This document shows positions 52,066 to 61,726 of a stretch of DNA of 64,000 nt, piece by piece. This stretch comes from Bog-756 sp963704585 (GTDB taxonomy: Bacteria; Actinomycetota; Acidimicrobiia; Acidimicrobiales; RAAP-2): assembly GCA_963704585.1 (NCBI GenBank), contig OY969919.1, positions 1,054,001 to 1,118,000 of the forward strand, given 5' to 3'. Position numbers and translations under genes: made by a program. The notes under the pieces were generated by a model that was not told the origin of the DNA, made no database searches, and was given only the letters and a program-made list of their open reading frames with translations. Every line of letters begins with the position of its first letter. The first letter of the stretch is position 1.

Positions 52066-53507
52066 CCGGCGCGGCTTCCCCGTCCACTGCGCGGCCGGCC
52101 GTCGCACCGAGGACCGTGCGCCACCGTCCGAGGTGTTCTGCGGCCCGCCCCTGCGACCAGCGGGGCTCTACGACGGTCGCCGGCGACCACGCGGGCACCG
52201 CCGAGTCGACCGCCAGACCGGCGTCGAGGGCCATCCTCCCGAGCGCGGCCGAGCCGAGTGCGGTGGCGTGCGGCGAGGGGTAGACCTCGACCGGGACCTG
52301 GAGGAGGTCGGCCACCGCCTGCAGGACCGTCGCGCTCTGCGCGAGCCCGCCGTCGACGCGCAGCGGCGAGACCGGCCGTCCGAGGTCGGTCGCGACCGTC
52401 GTCGCGACCTCGGCGACCTGGGCGGCGATCCCCTCGACGACTGCCCGCACCAGGTGGCCGCGCCCGGTCGCGAGGGTCATGCCGGCGAACGTCGCGGTCG
52501 CCTCCGGACGCCACCAGGGCGCGCCGAGCCCGGCCAGGGCCGGGACGCAGAGCACGCCGCCGCTGTCCGGCGCGGCCGTCGAGTCGATCGCCTCGGGGGA
52601 GTCGAGCAGCCCGAGCTCGCAGAGCCACCGGATCGCCGACGATGCCGTGTAGACCTGTCCGTCGAGGCAGTACGCGGTCCCGACCGCGCACGGTCCAAGC
52701 CACCGAGGACGAGAGTCCCGCACGCGACCGGACCGCGCCCGTCCCGGTGTTGGCGAGCAGGAACGCGCCGGTGCCGAACGTGCACTTGGCGTCCCCGGGA
52801 CCCGTGCATCCCTCCGCGAGGAGCGCCGCCTGCTGGTCGACGATGAGCCCGCCGACCGGGAGAGGTGGGCCGAATGCACGGGTCTCGCCCACGATCTCGT
52901 CGCACGCGACGATCCGGGGTAGTCGCTCGCCCCCGAGGGAGAAGAGGTCGACGAGGTCGGCGTCCCACTCGAGCCGGTCGAGGCCGAGGAGGAGGGAGCG
53001 GCTCGCCGTCGACACGTCGGTCACGAGCTCCCCGGTCAGTGCGTGCACGAGCCACGCATCGGACGTCGTCACCACGCCGTCCCGGGTCCGGTTGGCGCGG
53101 AGCCAGGCCATCTTCGGCGCCGAGAAGTAGGGGTCGAGCACGAGGCCGGTCCGGGCCGCCACCCACTCGCGCTGGTCGGACCGTTCGGTGCAGATCCGCT
53201 CGGCACGGCGGTCCTGCCAGACGAGGGCGGGCGAGCGCGGCCGGCTGCTCTCGGGATCCCAGGCGAGCACCGTCTCGCCCTGGTTGGCGAGCGTGACGAT
53301 CGAGACCGGACGTCCCGCGAGCTCGAGCGCGCGCCGTCCTGCGTTCAGCACCGAACCGAGCAGATCGACGGGATCCTGTTCGACGCCCCCATCCGCCAGA
53401 TAGGCAGGTCGGAGCGGCTCCTCGGCGATCGCCACGATCCCGTCGTCCGGGTCGAAGACGATCGCCTTGGTGCCCGAGGTGCCCTGGTCGATGGCGAGGA
53501 CGGTCAA
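52058..53507 (-). CDS. glpK: FGGY-family glycerol kinase, frameshifted
   Basis: N-terminal half starts at a TTG at 53507 (TVLAIDQGTSGTKAIVFD, ATP site, then KCTFGTGAFLLANTG and AGLSSSVAWTV). The C-terminal half is in another frame: GTAYCLDGQVYTASSAIRWL, PALAGLGAPWWRPEATATFAGMTLATGRGHLVRAVVEGIA and RVDGGLAQSATVLQAVADLL. An extra base lies at about 52672-52693. Joined, the protein has the full kinase layout (about 480 residues) and would phosphorylate glycerol or a related polyol, feeding the dehydrogenase. The TTG overlaps a short upstream frame's stop (TTGA). Confidence 0.8.
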
Positions 53508-53674
53508 CGGACGACGACCGCGGTCTCACCCTCGGTGGCGGCGGCGGCCGCGGGATCGCGGCAGGTGTGCTCGAGGTCGGGGCCAGCCCGTGCACACACC
53601 CCGTCGTGCAGCGGCCGGTCGGCGTCCCACTCCCCCACCACGCCGGCCGCCGCCGTGGCGAAGGCGATGCGCAC
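53504..53674 (-). CDS. 56-residue ORF overlapping the kinase start
   Basis: From GTG at 53674 the frame reads MRIAFATAAAGVVGEWDADRP and ends with a TGA that overlaps the kinase TTG as TTGA. The first residues resemble the start of ATP-grasp/glutathione-synthetase-like proteins, so it may be a truncated relic, or a leader whose translation helps the TTG start. No strong ribosome site is seen. Weakly supported. Confidence 0.25.
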   Translation of the reverse strand: MRIAFATAAAGVVGEWDADRPLHDGVCARAGPDLEHTCRDPAAAAATEGETAVVVR

Positions 53675-53692
53675 GACCGCTCACACTACGTG

Positions 53693-53765
53693 CTCCGGGG
53701 GTGAGACTCGAACTCACAACCTAGCGGTTAACAGCCGCTTGCTCTGCCGATTGAGCTACCCCGGA
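53693..53765 (-). tRNA. tRNA-Asn (GUU)
   Basis: Minus-strand cloverleaf: acceptor TCCGGGG/CCCCGGA, D-arm GCTC...GAGC, anticodon stem AGCGG/CCGCT around CTGTTAA (GUU), T-arm GTGAG-TTCGAGT-CTCAC. Discriminator G; no encoded CCA. Confidence 0.95.
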
Positions 53766-53896
53766 CCGCCCCCCGCACCGCCGCACGGAGCCCGTGCGGC
53801 GGCGGCGCGCCCCGGGACACTACCGGACAACCGCCCGCCACCGGGGCGCCCGGAACCGGAGATGCGCCGCTCCCGCGACCCGGGCACAATGAGGTG

Positions 53897-54307
53897 ATGA
53901 AGCTTCCGCTCGGCACCGCCGTCGCCTTCGGCGTCGGCTTCTCACTCGGTTCACGGTCCGGCCGCGAGCGCACGATCCGGATGGTCCGCGCCGCCGGCGG
54001 GTCGGCGCCGGTCCGGCGATCCGCCGTGCTCGTCACGTCGAAGGCGCGAGCCGTCGCGTCGCTCGGCATGGAGCGGATGCGGGACACCGTGGGCGTCCGT
54101 CTCGGGTGGCGGGACGGCGAGGCAGCCGCGGACGCGATCGCCAGCGATCTCGCGACCGAGGTCGCGCTCGCCATCAACGATCGGGGCCGCACGTTCGAGC
54201 TGCCCGCCCGGGCGTCGGCGATCAGGCCTCTTCGAGGTAGTCGCGCAGCAGCTGTGCCGACTCGGGGCGGCGCAGCTTGGCAAGGGTCTTCGCCTCGATC
54301 TGCCTGA
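53897..54307 (+). CDS. small protein of unknown function, 3' end overlapping rpoD
   Basis: About 136 residues. It begins KLPLGTAVAFGVGFSLGSRSGRERT, one short hydrophobic segment with a Gly-Arg-rich tail as in YtxH-like small membrane proteins, and continues with a helical segment and Ala-rich stretches. Its last 86 bases overlap the end of rpoD in the opposite direction, so the C-terminus is constrained by that gene and is probably not conserved. GTG at 53894 is an alternative start. Confidence 0.45.
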   Translation: MKLPLGTAVAFGVGFSLGSRSGRERTIRMVRAAGGSAPVRRSAVLVTSKARAVASLGMERMRDTVGVRLGWRDGEAAADAIASDLATEVALAINDRGRTFELPARASAIRPLRGSRAAAVPTRGGAAWQGSSPRSA

Positions 54308-55649
54308 TCCGTTCGCGGGTCACACCGAACGCCTTACCGACCTCCTCGAGGGTGCGGATCTTGCCGTCCTCGAGCCCGAAGCGAAGGCGCACGACGTCCT
54401 GCTCGCGCGGCGAGAGGTGACGCAGGGCCTCACGCACCGCGTCGTCGAGCATCATCCGCGCCGCGGCGTCATCGGGGACCACCGCCTCGCGGTCCTCGAT
54501 GAGGTCCGAGAGGCTGAAGTCGTCCTCGTCACCCATCGGCTGCTCGAGCGAGACCGTGTCCTGGTTGATGCGCTGGATCTCGCGCACCCGCTCGATGGTG
54601 AAGTCGACCCGGCCGGCGACCTCCTCGGCGCTCGGCTCGCGCCCGAGCTCTTGGAGGAGCTGGCGCTGTGCCCACACCACCTTGTTGATGGTCTCGACCA
54701 TGTGCACCGGGATGCGGATCGTGCGGGCCTGGTCCGCGATCGCACGGGTGATCGCCTGGCGGATCCACCACGTCGCGTACGTCGAGAACTTGAACCCCTT
54801 CGTGTGGTCGAACTTCTCGACCGCGCGCATGAGGCCGAGGTTGCCCTCCTGGATGAGGTCGAGGAACGCGAGGCCGCGGTTCCGGTACCGCTTGGCGATC
54901 GAGACGACCAGGCGGAGGTTGGCCTCGATCAGCGCCTCCTTGGCCGCCTGCCCGCGGTTGGCCAGGGAGCGGTCGGCGCGCGCGGGCTGATGGCCTTCGG
55001 CCTCCGCCGCCGCGATGCGCTCCGCCGCCTCGTTGCCCGCGACGATGCGCTCGGCGAGCTCGACCTCGAGCGCCGCGTCGAGCAGCTTCACCTTGCCGAT
55101 CTCTTTGAGGTACATGTGGACCGGGTCGGCGGCCGACCCTCGGAAGCCGTCGCTGTCGGAGTAGGTGTCGCCCGACCGGCGCGGCGCACGCTCCTTCTTG
55201 ACGGGCGGCCGGGCGGCGGGCAGTGGGCCGGCCGCACCGTTTGCACCGGAGCGACGCGAGGTCACCCGTGTCGACTCGAGGCTCACGATCCGAGCAGGCG
55301 GTGGCCCCTTCGGGGCGGGCCCGGCGTCGCCGTTGCGCTCGGGGAGCTCCTCGGCGCCGCCGGCGAGCTCACCGGAAGCGCCTGCGGTGTCCAGCGGGAC
55401 GACCGTCGACTCGCCGGTGTCGTAGGTGAACTCGATGCCGGCATCGCGGATCCGCTCGACCACCTCCGAGATGAGGTCCGCGCTGAGCTCGACCGATCGC
55501 AGGACCGTCATGACGTCGTCCTGGCTGAGGCCGCCGCGGAGGCGTCCCAACGCGATGAGCGCCTCGAACTGACCCTCGGGCAGCGCAACGAGCGGGTCGC
55601 GGGTGATCGTCCGGTGCGCAACCGCCGGTTCCTCCAGTGGATCGGCCAT
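54222..55649 (-). CDS. rpoD: primary RNA polymerase sigma factor (sigma-70 family)
   Basis: A 475-residue group 1 sigma factor. Region 1.1-like N-terminus (ALIALGRLRGGLSQDDVMTVL), a basic linker, region 1.2 DPVHMYLKEIGKVKLLDA, 2.3-2.4 KGFKFSTYATWWIRQAITRAIADQARTIRIPVHM, region 3 and the region 4.2 helix-turn-helix TLEEVGKAFGVTRERIRQIEAKTLAKLR are all intact. It directs housekeeping promoter recognition. The ATG at 55649 lies 32 bases behind the expected dnaG stop. The open frame continues upstream into dnaG only because of the frameshift described there. Confidence 0.96.
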   Translation of the reverse strand: MADPLEEPAVAHRTITRDPLVALPEGQFEALIALGRLRGGLSQDDVMTVLRSVELSADLISEVVERIRDAGIEFTYDTGESTVVPLDTAGASGELAGGAEELPERNGDAGPAPKGPPPARIVSLESTRVTSRRSGANGAAGPLPAARPPVKKERAPRRSGDTYSDSDGFRGSAADPVHMYLKEIGKVKLLDAALEVELAERIVAGNEAAERIAAAEAEGHQPARADRSLANRGQAAKEALIEANLRLVVSIAKRYRNRGLAFLDLIQEGNLGLMRAVEKFDHTKGFKFSTYATWWIRQAITRAIADQARTIRIPVHMVETINKVVWAQRQLLQELGREPSAEEVAGRVDFTIERVREIQRINQDTVSLEQPMGDEDDFSLSDLIEDREAVVPDDAAARMMLDDAVREALRHLSPREQDVVRLRFGLEDGKIRTLEEVGKAFGVTRERIRQIEAKTLAKLRRPESAQLLRDYLEEA

Positions 55650-55681
55650 GCCGCCGACGAGGCGTGGTCGTTGCTTCGCGA

Positions 55682-57479
55682 TCACGTGCTCTGCCCCGAA
55701 ACGCCCGTTTGCGATCTCACCACCAGCCAGGCTACCAATCTCGCCGTCGCCGCGGCCGAAGCCGCGGGATCGTCCAGCTCGTGGAGCCATGCGGTCGCCG
55801 CGGCAGCGTCCTCGATCGCAGTGGAACCGTGGGTGACCTCGGCGGCGAGGACGGCGAGCTCGCCGCCGCGCCGCGTCGCGGACGAGCTGTACCATCACCT
55901 CGTCCGGCTCCGCCAGCGGCTCCTCGACGGTGAGACGCGCGAGGAGCTCGGCGACCTCGGGTGGAGCTTCCGCGATCGCGTCGTGCAGGTCGTCGGCCGA
56001 CTCGAGCGCGACGAACGACGCACGCTGCACGTCGTCGCGGAAGAGCGCAGCCTCGAGCCGGTCGGCAACGTCGTCCGGTCGGTGGATCGCAAGGCGCAGC
56101 GCTTCGAGCCCTGGGCGGAACTCCCGCGCGCCGGAAGATCGCGCGCTGCCGTTCCGCTGCTGCTCGCGCGCGGACGGGGCGTCGGCGGGCAGGGCTCCGG
56201 TGCGCCGGATCCCGTCGAGTCGGTCGCGCAGGCGCGCGGGATCGAGGCGGCAGCGCTCGGCGACCACCATGAGGTACTGGTCGCGGACGAGGTCGAGCGG
56301 GTGTTCCGCGACCGCCGCGAGTGCGTGCTCGGCCGCCCGGGCGCGACCCTCGGCGGTCGTGAGATCGGCCGCGTCGAGGATCCGCTCGACCCGGAACAGG
56401 AGGAAGGGCTTCGCCTGCTCGACGGCGGCCCGGAGCGCTTCGGGGTCCGTGCGGGCGAGGTCGCCGGGATCGGCGCCCGCGGGTAGCGCGGCGACCGCCA
56501 CGTCGATCTCGAGCCGGCGCTCCCACTCGTAGAACCGACCGGCAGCCGCCTGGCCTGCCCCGTCCGCGTCGAAGGCCAGGACCACCCGGGTCGCGAAGTT
56601 GCGGAGCAGGCGGACGTGCTCCTCGGCGAGCGCGGTCCCGCAGGTCGCGACCGCGCGCTCGATCCCGACGCCGAAGCATCCGATCACGTCGGTGTACCCC
56701 TCGCAGACCACGACCTCCCCGCTCCGCACGATCTCCGCCTTCGCCCAGTTGAGGGCGTAGAGGGTGCGGCGCTTCGAGTACACCGGCGTCTCGGCGGAGT
56801 TCTTGTACTTGGCCGGGTCGTCGCTGCCGGGCAGCACCCGCCCACCGAGGGCGACCGGGTGGCCGGCCGGATCGCAGATCGGGAAGAGGACCCGGGCCCG
56901 GAACGCGTCCTGCAGACGGCCGCGCCGGTTCACGAACCCGAGACCGGTGCCGGTCGCCGTCGCCTCGTCGAGCCGGAGCGCGGTGCACAGCGCGTCCCAT
57001 CCGTCGGGCGCCCAGCCGAGACGGAACCGCCGCACGACCTCGCCGTCGTATCCCCGGCTGCGGAGGTAGTCGCGTGCCTGACCGGCGTCGTCGGCGGTGA
57101 GGAGCCGCTCGTGGTACCACTCGGTGGCGCGCTCCAGCGCGTCGAGGATCGCCTTGCGGCGCCGTCCCTCCACCCCCGAACCGCCCTCCTCGCGGATGGC
57201 GATCCCGGTCCGGTCCGCGAGGCGACGGACCGCGTCGACGAAGTCGAGGTGCTCGACCTCCCGCACGAAGGTGATCGCGTCGCCCTTCGCCTGGCAGCCG
57301 AAGCAGTAGTAGAAGCCTTCCTCGGCGTTGACGCTGAACGAGGGCGTCTTCTCGCCGTGGAAGGGGCAGAGGCCGACCCAGCGCTGCCCCTGCCGCTTGA
57401 GCGCGGCGTGCTCGCCGATCAGCGCGACGATGTCGGTCGCCGCCCGGACGCGCGCAACGTCCTCGTCGGGAATCCCCAC
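55682..57479 (-). CDS. dnaG: DNA primase, frameshifted near its C-terminus
   Basis: Zinc-binding CHC2 domain (CPFHGEKTPSF...YYCFGC), TOPRIM domain with the acidic triad in VVCEGYTDVIG and LAFDADGAG, then the helicase-binding region. Up to RDAARR the frame is normal; then an extra base near 55862-55869 (GCGCGGCGGCGAGCTC on the coding strand) shifts it. One base earlier the C-terminus continues ELAVLAAEVTHGSTAIED...ARLVAW and stops at 55682, as a normal primase C-terminus would. As sequenced, the shifted frame reads through into rpoD, giving an about 1085-residue joint frame. Most likely a base-calling error in an essential gene. Confidence 0.9.
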
Positions 57480-57514
57480 GCAGCCGACGGTACCGCGTGG
57501 CGGTGCCAGGCGGG

Positions 57515-60227
57515 TCAGGCGGTCGCTGTCGCCTTCCGACCCTTCGGGGCGTTCCGCGCGGGCACCAGGCCCGCGAGGACGGCCTGCGCCGCGGCAAGCC
57601 GCGCGATGGGGACCCGGTACGGCGAGCAGCTCACGTAGTCGAGCCCGGCAGCCGCGAAGGTCGCGATGGACTCGGGATCGCCGCCGTGCTCACCGCAGAC
57701 CCCGACCTTCAGCTCCGGACGGGTCGCGCGGCCGCGCTCGGTCCCGAGGCGCACCAGCTCCCCGACGCCGTCGGGGTCGACGACCTCGAAGGGGTTGTGC
57801 GGGAGCAGCCCGAGCTCGAGGTAGGCGGACATCATCCGGCCCTCGACGTCGTCGCGACTGAACCCGAAGGTCATCTGGGTGAGGTCGTTCGTCCCGAACG
57901 AGAAGAAGTCCGCGTGCTCGGCGATCTCACCGGCGCGCAGCGCGGCGCGCGGCGTCTCGATCATGGTCCCGATGAGCACCTCCAGCGAGCCCCCGGCCGA
58001 GCCGGTGCGTCCCTTCGACCGTCCGCCCGTGCCTGCGGCGGTCGCCGCGGCGACCGCGTCCTCGACCCACGACCGCGCGAGCGCCATCTCCTCGCGGGTC
58101 ACCGTGAGCGGGATCATGATCTCGACGATCGGGCGTCCGCCCGCGGCGACCCGGCCGAGTGCCGCCTCCATGAGGGCGCGCACCTGCATGGCGTAGAGCC
58201 CGGGCTTGATGACCCCGAGACGGACGCCGCGGGTCCCGAGCATCGGGTTGAACTCGTGCCAGGCCCTGGCCGCCTCGTAGAGCTCCGCCTCCTCGACCGA
58301 GAGGCCGGTCGTCGCCTCCTTGACAGCGAGCTCCAAGGTGTCGGGGAGGAACTCGTGCAGCGGCGGGTCGAGCAGGCGCACCGTCACCGGCAGGCCGTCC
58401 ATCGCCTCGAGGATCTCGGTGAAGTCGGTGCGCTGCGCCTCGAGCAGCTCGGCGAGAGCGGCATCCTCCTCGGCCGGGGACGACGCGAGGATCATCCGGC
58501 GCACGATCGGGAGCCGGTCCTCGCCGAGGAACATGTGCTCGGTCCGGCAGAGCCCGATCCCCTCGGCCCCGTGCGCACGCGCGTTGGCCGCGTCAGGACC
58601 GTTGTCCGCGTTCGCCGCGCACGCCGAGGTGCCCGGCGCGCACCTCGTCGGCCCAGCCGAGCACGGTGGCGAACTGGAGCGGCGTCTCGGAGGTGCTGAG
58701 CTCGACCTGGCCGAGCACGACGATCCCGTTGGTCCCGTCGATCGAGAGCCAGTCGCCCTCGGCGACCACGGTGTCGCCGACCGCGAAGGACGACTCGCCG
58801 ATGCGCAGTCCCTCGGCGCCGACGACCGCGGGCTTCCCCCACCCGCGGGCGACGACCGCCGCGTGGCTGACGAGCCCGCCCCGCGCGGTGAGGATCCCCT
58901 CGGAGGCGAGCATGCCGTGCACGTCCTCCGGCGAGGTCTCGCTGCGCACGAGGATCACCTGCTCGCCGCGGGCGGCCGCCTCCTGCGCGGCGTCTGCGGT
59001 GAGGTAGGCGCGGCCGACCGCCGCGCCCGGCGAGGCGCCGAGACCGGTCGCGAGCGCGACGTGCACGTCACCGGCGAACTGGGGGTGGAGGACCTGCTCG
59101 AGGTGCTCACCCGTGATCCGGCCGATCGCCTCCTCCCTGCTCAGGTGGATGGCCTGCTCGGAGACCATGTCGACGGCCATGACGAGGGCGGCCCGGCCGG
59201 TCCGCTTGCCGACCCGGGTCTGGAGCATCCAGAGCTTGCCCTGCTCGATCGTGAACTCGGTGTCGCACATGTCACGGTAGTGACCCTCGAGCCGGGCGAA
59301 GATCTCGAGCAGCTCCCGGTGGATGCCCGGGAACCGCTGCGCGAGCGCCGAGAGGGGCTCGGTGTTGCGGATGCCGGCGACGACATCCTCACCCTGCGCG
59401 TTGACCAGGAAGTCCCCGTACTCTCCCTTCGCACCCGTCGCCGGGTCGCGGGTGAAGCCGACGCCCGTGCCGGAGTTGTCGTCGCGGTTGCCGAAGACCA
59501 TGGCCTGCACGTTGACCGCGGTGCCGAGGTCGTGCGGGATGCGCTCGCGTTCGCGGTAGGCGATCGCCCTCGGCCCGTTCCACGAGGCGAAGACCGCCTC
59601 GATCGCGCCGCGGAGCTGCTCGTCGGGGTCCTGGGGGAACGGGCGGCCGGTGTGGCGCTCGACGATCTGCTGGTACGCGTCGACGAGGTACCGGAGCAGC
59701 TCGACGGGGATGCCCGCGTCCGAGGTCGTACCGGCCAGCTCTTTCGCCGCCTCGAGCAGCGAGTCGAAGGCTTCGCCGGGGATGCCGAGGACGATCCGGC
59801 CGTACATGGCCACGAACCGGCGGTACGAGTCGTAGGCGAACCGTTCGTCGTCGGTCTGCTTGGCGAGCCCCTCGACCGACCGGTCGTTGAGCCCGAGGTT
59901 GAGCACCGTGTCCATCATGCCGGGCATCGAGAACTTCGCCCCGGAGCGCACCGAGACGAGGAGCGGGTCGTCGGGGTCGCCGATCCGGGTGCCCATCTTC
60001 TTCTCGAGCCGGGCGCGCGCCTTCGCGATCTCACCGGTCAGCCCGTCGGGCCACCCCTGCTCCATGTGGGCGCGGCATGCGGTGGTCCCGATGGTGAAGC
60101 CCGGCGGCACCGGGAGCGCGAGCACCGACGTCATCTCGGCCAGGTTGGCGCCCTTGCCCCCGAGGAGATCCTTCATCTCCATCGGGGGCTTGCGGTGGGC
60201 GTGGTCGAAGTCGAAGACGAACGGCAT
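57515..60227 (-). CDS. ppdK: pyruvate, phosphate dikinase, frameshifted
   Basis: N-terminal half (PFVFDFDHAHRKPPMEMKDLLGGKGANLAEM) has the ATP-grasp domain and the phosphohistidine loop ARGGLVSHAAVVARGWGKP. The C-terminal PEP/pyruvate TIM-barrel half starts GLCRTEHMFLGEDRLP and includes FGTNDLTQMTFGFSRDD and VGVCGEHGGDP. They are joined by NADNGPDAANARAHGAEGIG only if one base is removed at 58609-58623 (GTGCGCGGCGAACGCG on the coding strand). The enzyme interconverts pyruvate, ATP and Pi with PEP, AMP and PPi. It lies between glyS and dnaG in the leftward cluster. An error is more likely than loss. Confidence 0.9.
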
Positions 60228-60298
60228 CGGGCAGGCTCTCCTGACGTGGGCTCGCGTCGGCGCCGACCGGGAGTGCACCGGGGCGCCGAACGATCAGC

Positions 60299-61663
60299 CT
60301 ACCCAATGGGCAGGGCGCCTCCGGCCTGGTCGAAGCGGTCGCGGACCTCCCCGACGAGGTCGCTGACCGGGACGCGGACCTGCTCGGTGGTGTCGCGATC
60401 GCGGACCGTCACCGAGCGGTCGTCGAGCGAGTCGAAGTCGATCGTCACGCACCAGGGCGTCCCGATCTCGTCCTGCCGCCGGTAGCGCTTGCCAATCGAC
60501 TGGGTCGTGTCGTAGTCGCAGGCGACGTGCGGCTGCAGCAGCGCGAGCACCTCCCGCGCGAGGGGCTCGAGGGTCTCCTTCTTCGAGAGCGGGAGCACCC
60601 CGACCTGGTACGGGGCGAGCCGAGGATCGAGGCGGAGGACCGTGCGCGACTCGCCGGCGACCACGTCCTCCTCGTACGCGGCGAGGAGGAAGGCCATCAT
60701 CGCCCGGGTCGCGCCCGCCGCGGGCTCGATCACGTAGGGCACGTACCGCTCGCCGGTCGTCTGGTCGTAGAACTCGAGACGCTCACCGGACGCCGCAGCA
60801 TGCGCCTTGAGGTCGAAGTCGGTGCGGTTGGCCACGCCCTCGAGCTCGTCCCAGCCCCAGGGGAAGAGGAACTCGACGTCCGCGGTCGCGGCCGAGTAGT
60901 GCGAGAGCTCGTCGGGTTGGTGGTGGCGGAGGCGGAGCGAGGCCTCGGGGATGCCGAGTCCGCGGTACCAGCGGTAGCGCTGGTCGAGCCAGTACTCGAA
61001 CCAGGTCGGGGCCTCGTCGGGCGGGACGAAGAACTCCATCTCCATCTGCTCGAACTCACGGGTCCGGAAGACGAAGTTCTGCGGCGTGATCTCGTTGCGG
61101 AACGACTTGCCGACCTGTGCGATGCCGAACGGCGGCCGCTTCCGGGTGGTCTGGAGGACGTTGAGGAAGTTGACGAACATGCCCTGGGCCGTCTCGGGTC
61201 GGAGGTAGGCCACCGCGCCCTCGTCCTCGATCGGGCCGGCGTGCGTCTTGAACATGAGGTTGAACTCCCGCGCCTCCGTGAAGCTGGTCGAGCCGCAGGC
61301 GGGGCAGACACCCTCGATCTTGTCCTCGCGCCACCGCTGGTGGCAGTTGCGACAGTCCACGAGCGGGTCGGTGAAGTTCTGGAGGTGGCCCGATGCCGCC
61401 CACACCGCGGGCGGCGAGAGGATCGCGGCGTCGATGCCCACGACGTCGTCGCGGCGGGTGACCATCGCCGACCACCAGGCGTCCTTCACGTTGCGGAGCA
61501 GGTTGACCCCGAGGGGCCCGTAGTCGTACGTCGAACGGAACCCGCCGTAGATCTCGGCGGACTGGAAGATGAAGCCGCGCCGCTTGCACAGGCCGACCAC
61601 CTTCTCCATCAGGTCGGTGGACGGCCCCTCCGGCGCGCCGGCGGAGGGACTCGGCTCGGGCAC
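60299..61663 (-). CDS. glyS: glycyl-tRNA synthetase (single-chain, class II)
   Basis: A 454-residue dimeric-type enzyme: motif 1 region SAEIYGGFRSTYDYGPLG, a Cys4 zinc insertion (CRNCHQRWREDKIEGVCPACG), FNLMFKTHAGP, RPETAQGMFVNF, motif 2 GKSFRNEITPQNFVFRTREFEQMEMEFF and motif 3 VIEPAAGATRAMMAFLLAAYEED with the anticodon-binding domain at the end. It charges tRNA-Gly in protein synthesis. GTG at 61663 has no clear ribosome site. Confidence 0.95.
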   Translation of the reverse strand: MPEPSPSAGAPEGPSTDLMEKVVGLCKRRGFIFQSAEIYGGFRSTYDYGPLGVNLLRNVKDAWWSAMVTRRDDVVGIDAAILSPPAVWAASGHLQNFTDPLVDCRNCHQRWREDKIEGVCPACGSTSFTEAREFNLMFKTHAGPIEDEGAVAYLRPETAQGMFVNFLNVLQTTRKRPPFGIAQVGKSFRNEITPQNFVFRTREFEQMEMEFFVPPDEAPTWFEYWLDQRYRWYRGLGIPEASLRLRHHQPDELSHYSAATADVEFLFPWGWDELEGVANRTDFDLKAHAAASGERLEFYDQTTGERYVPYVIEPAAGATRAMMAFLLAAYEEDVVAGESRTVLRLDPRLAPYQVGVLPLSKKETLEPLAREVLALLQPHVACDYDTTQSIGKRYRRQDEIGTPWCVTIDFDSLDDRSVTVRDRDTTEQVRVPVSDLVGEVRDRFDQAGGALPIG

Positions 61664-61726
61664 GGAGGGGAATGGTATCGGCTGGACCGCCCGCTCCCGC
61701 CCCGTGCACCCGTGCCGGGTGGTCCG

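Noticed and set aside
54222..57479. A genuine 1085-residue DnaG-RpoD fusion protein
   Set aside because: Primase C-terminal sequence continues cleanly in the neighbouring frame to a stop at 55682, and rpoD has its own start; one inserted base explains the joint frame.
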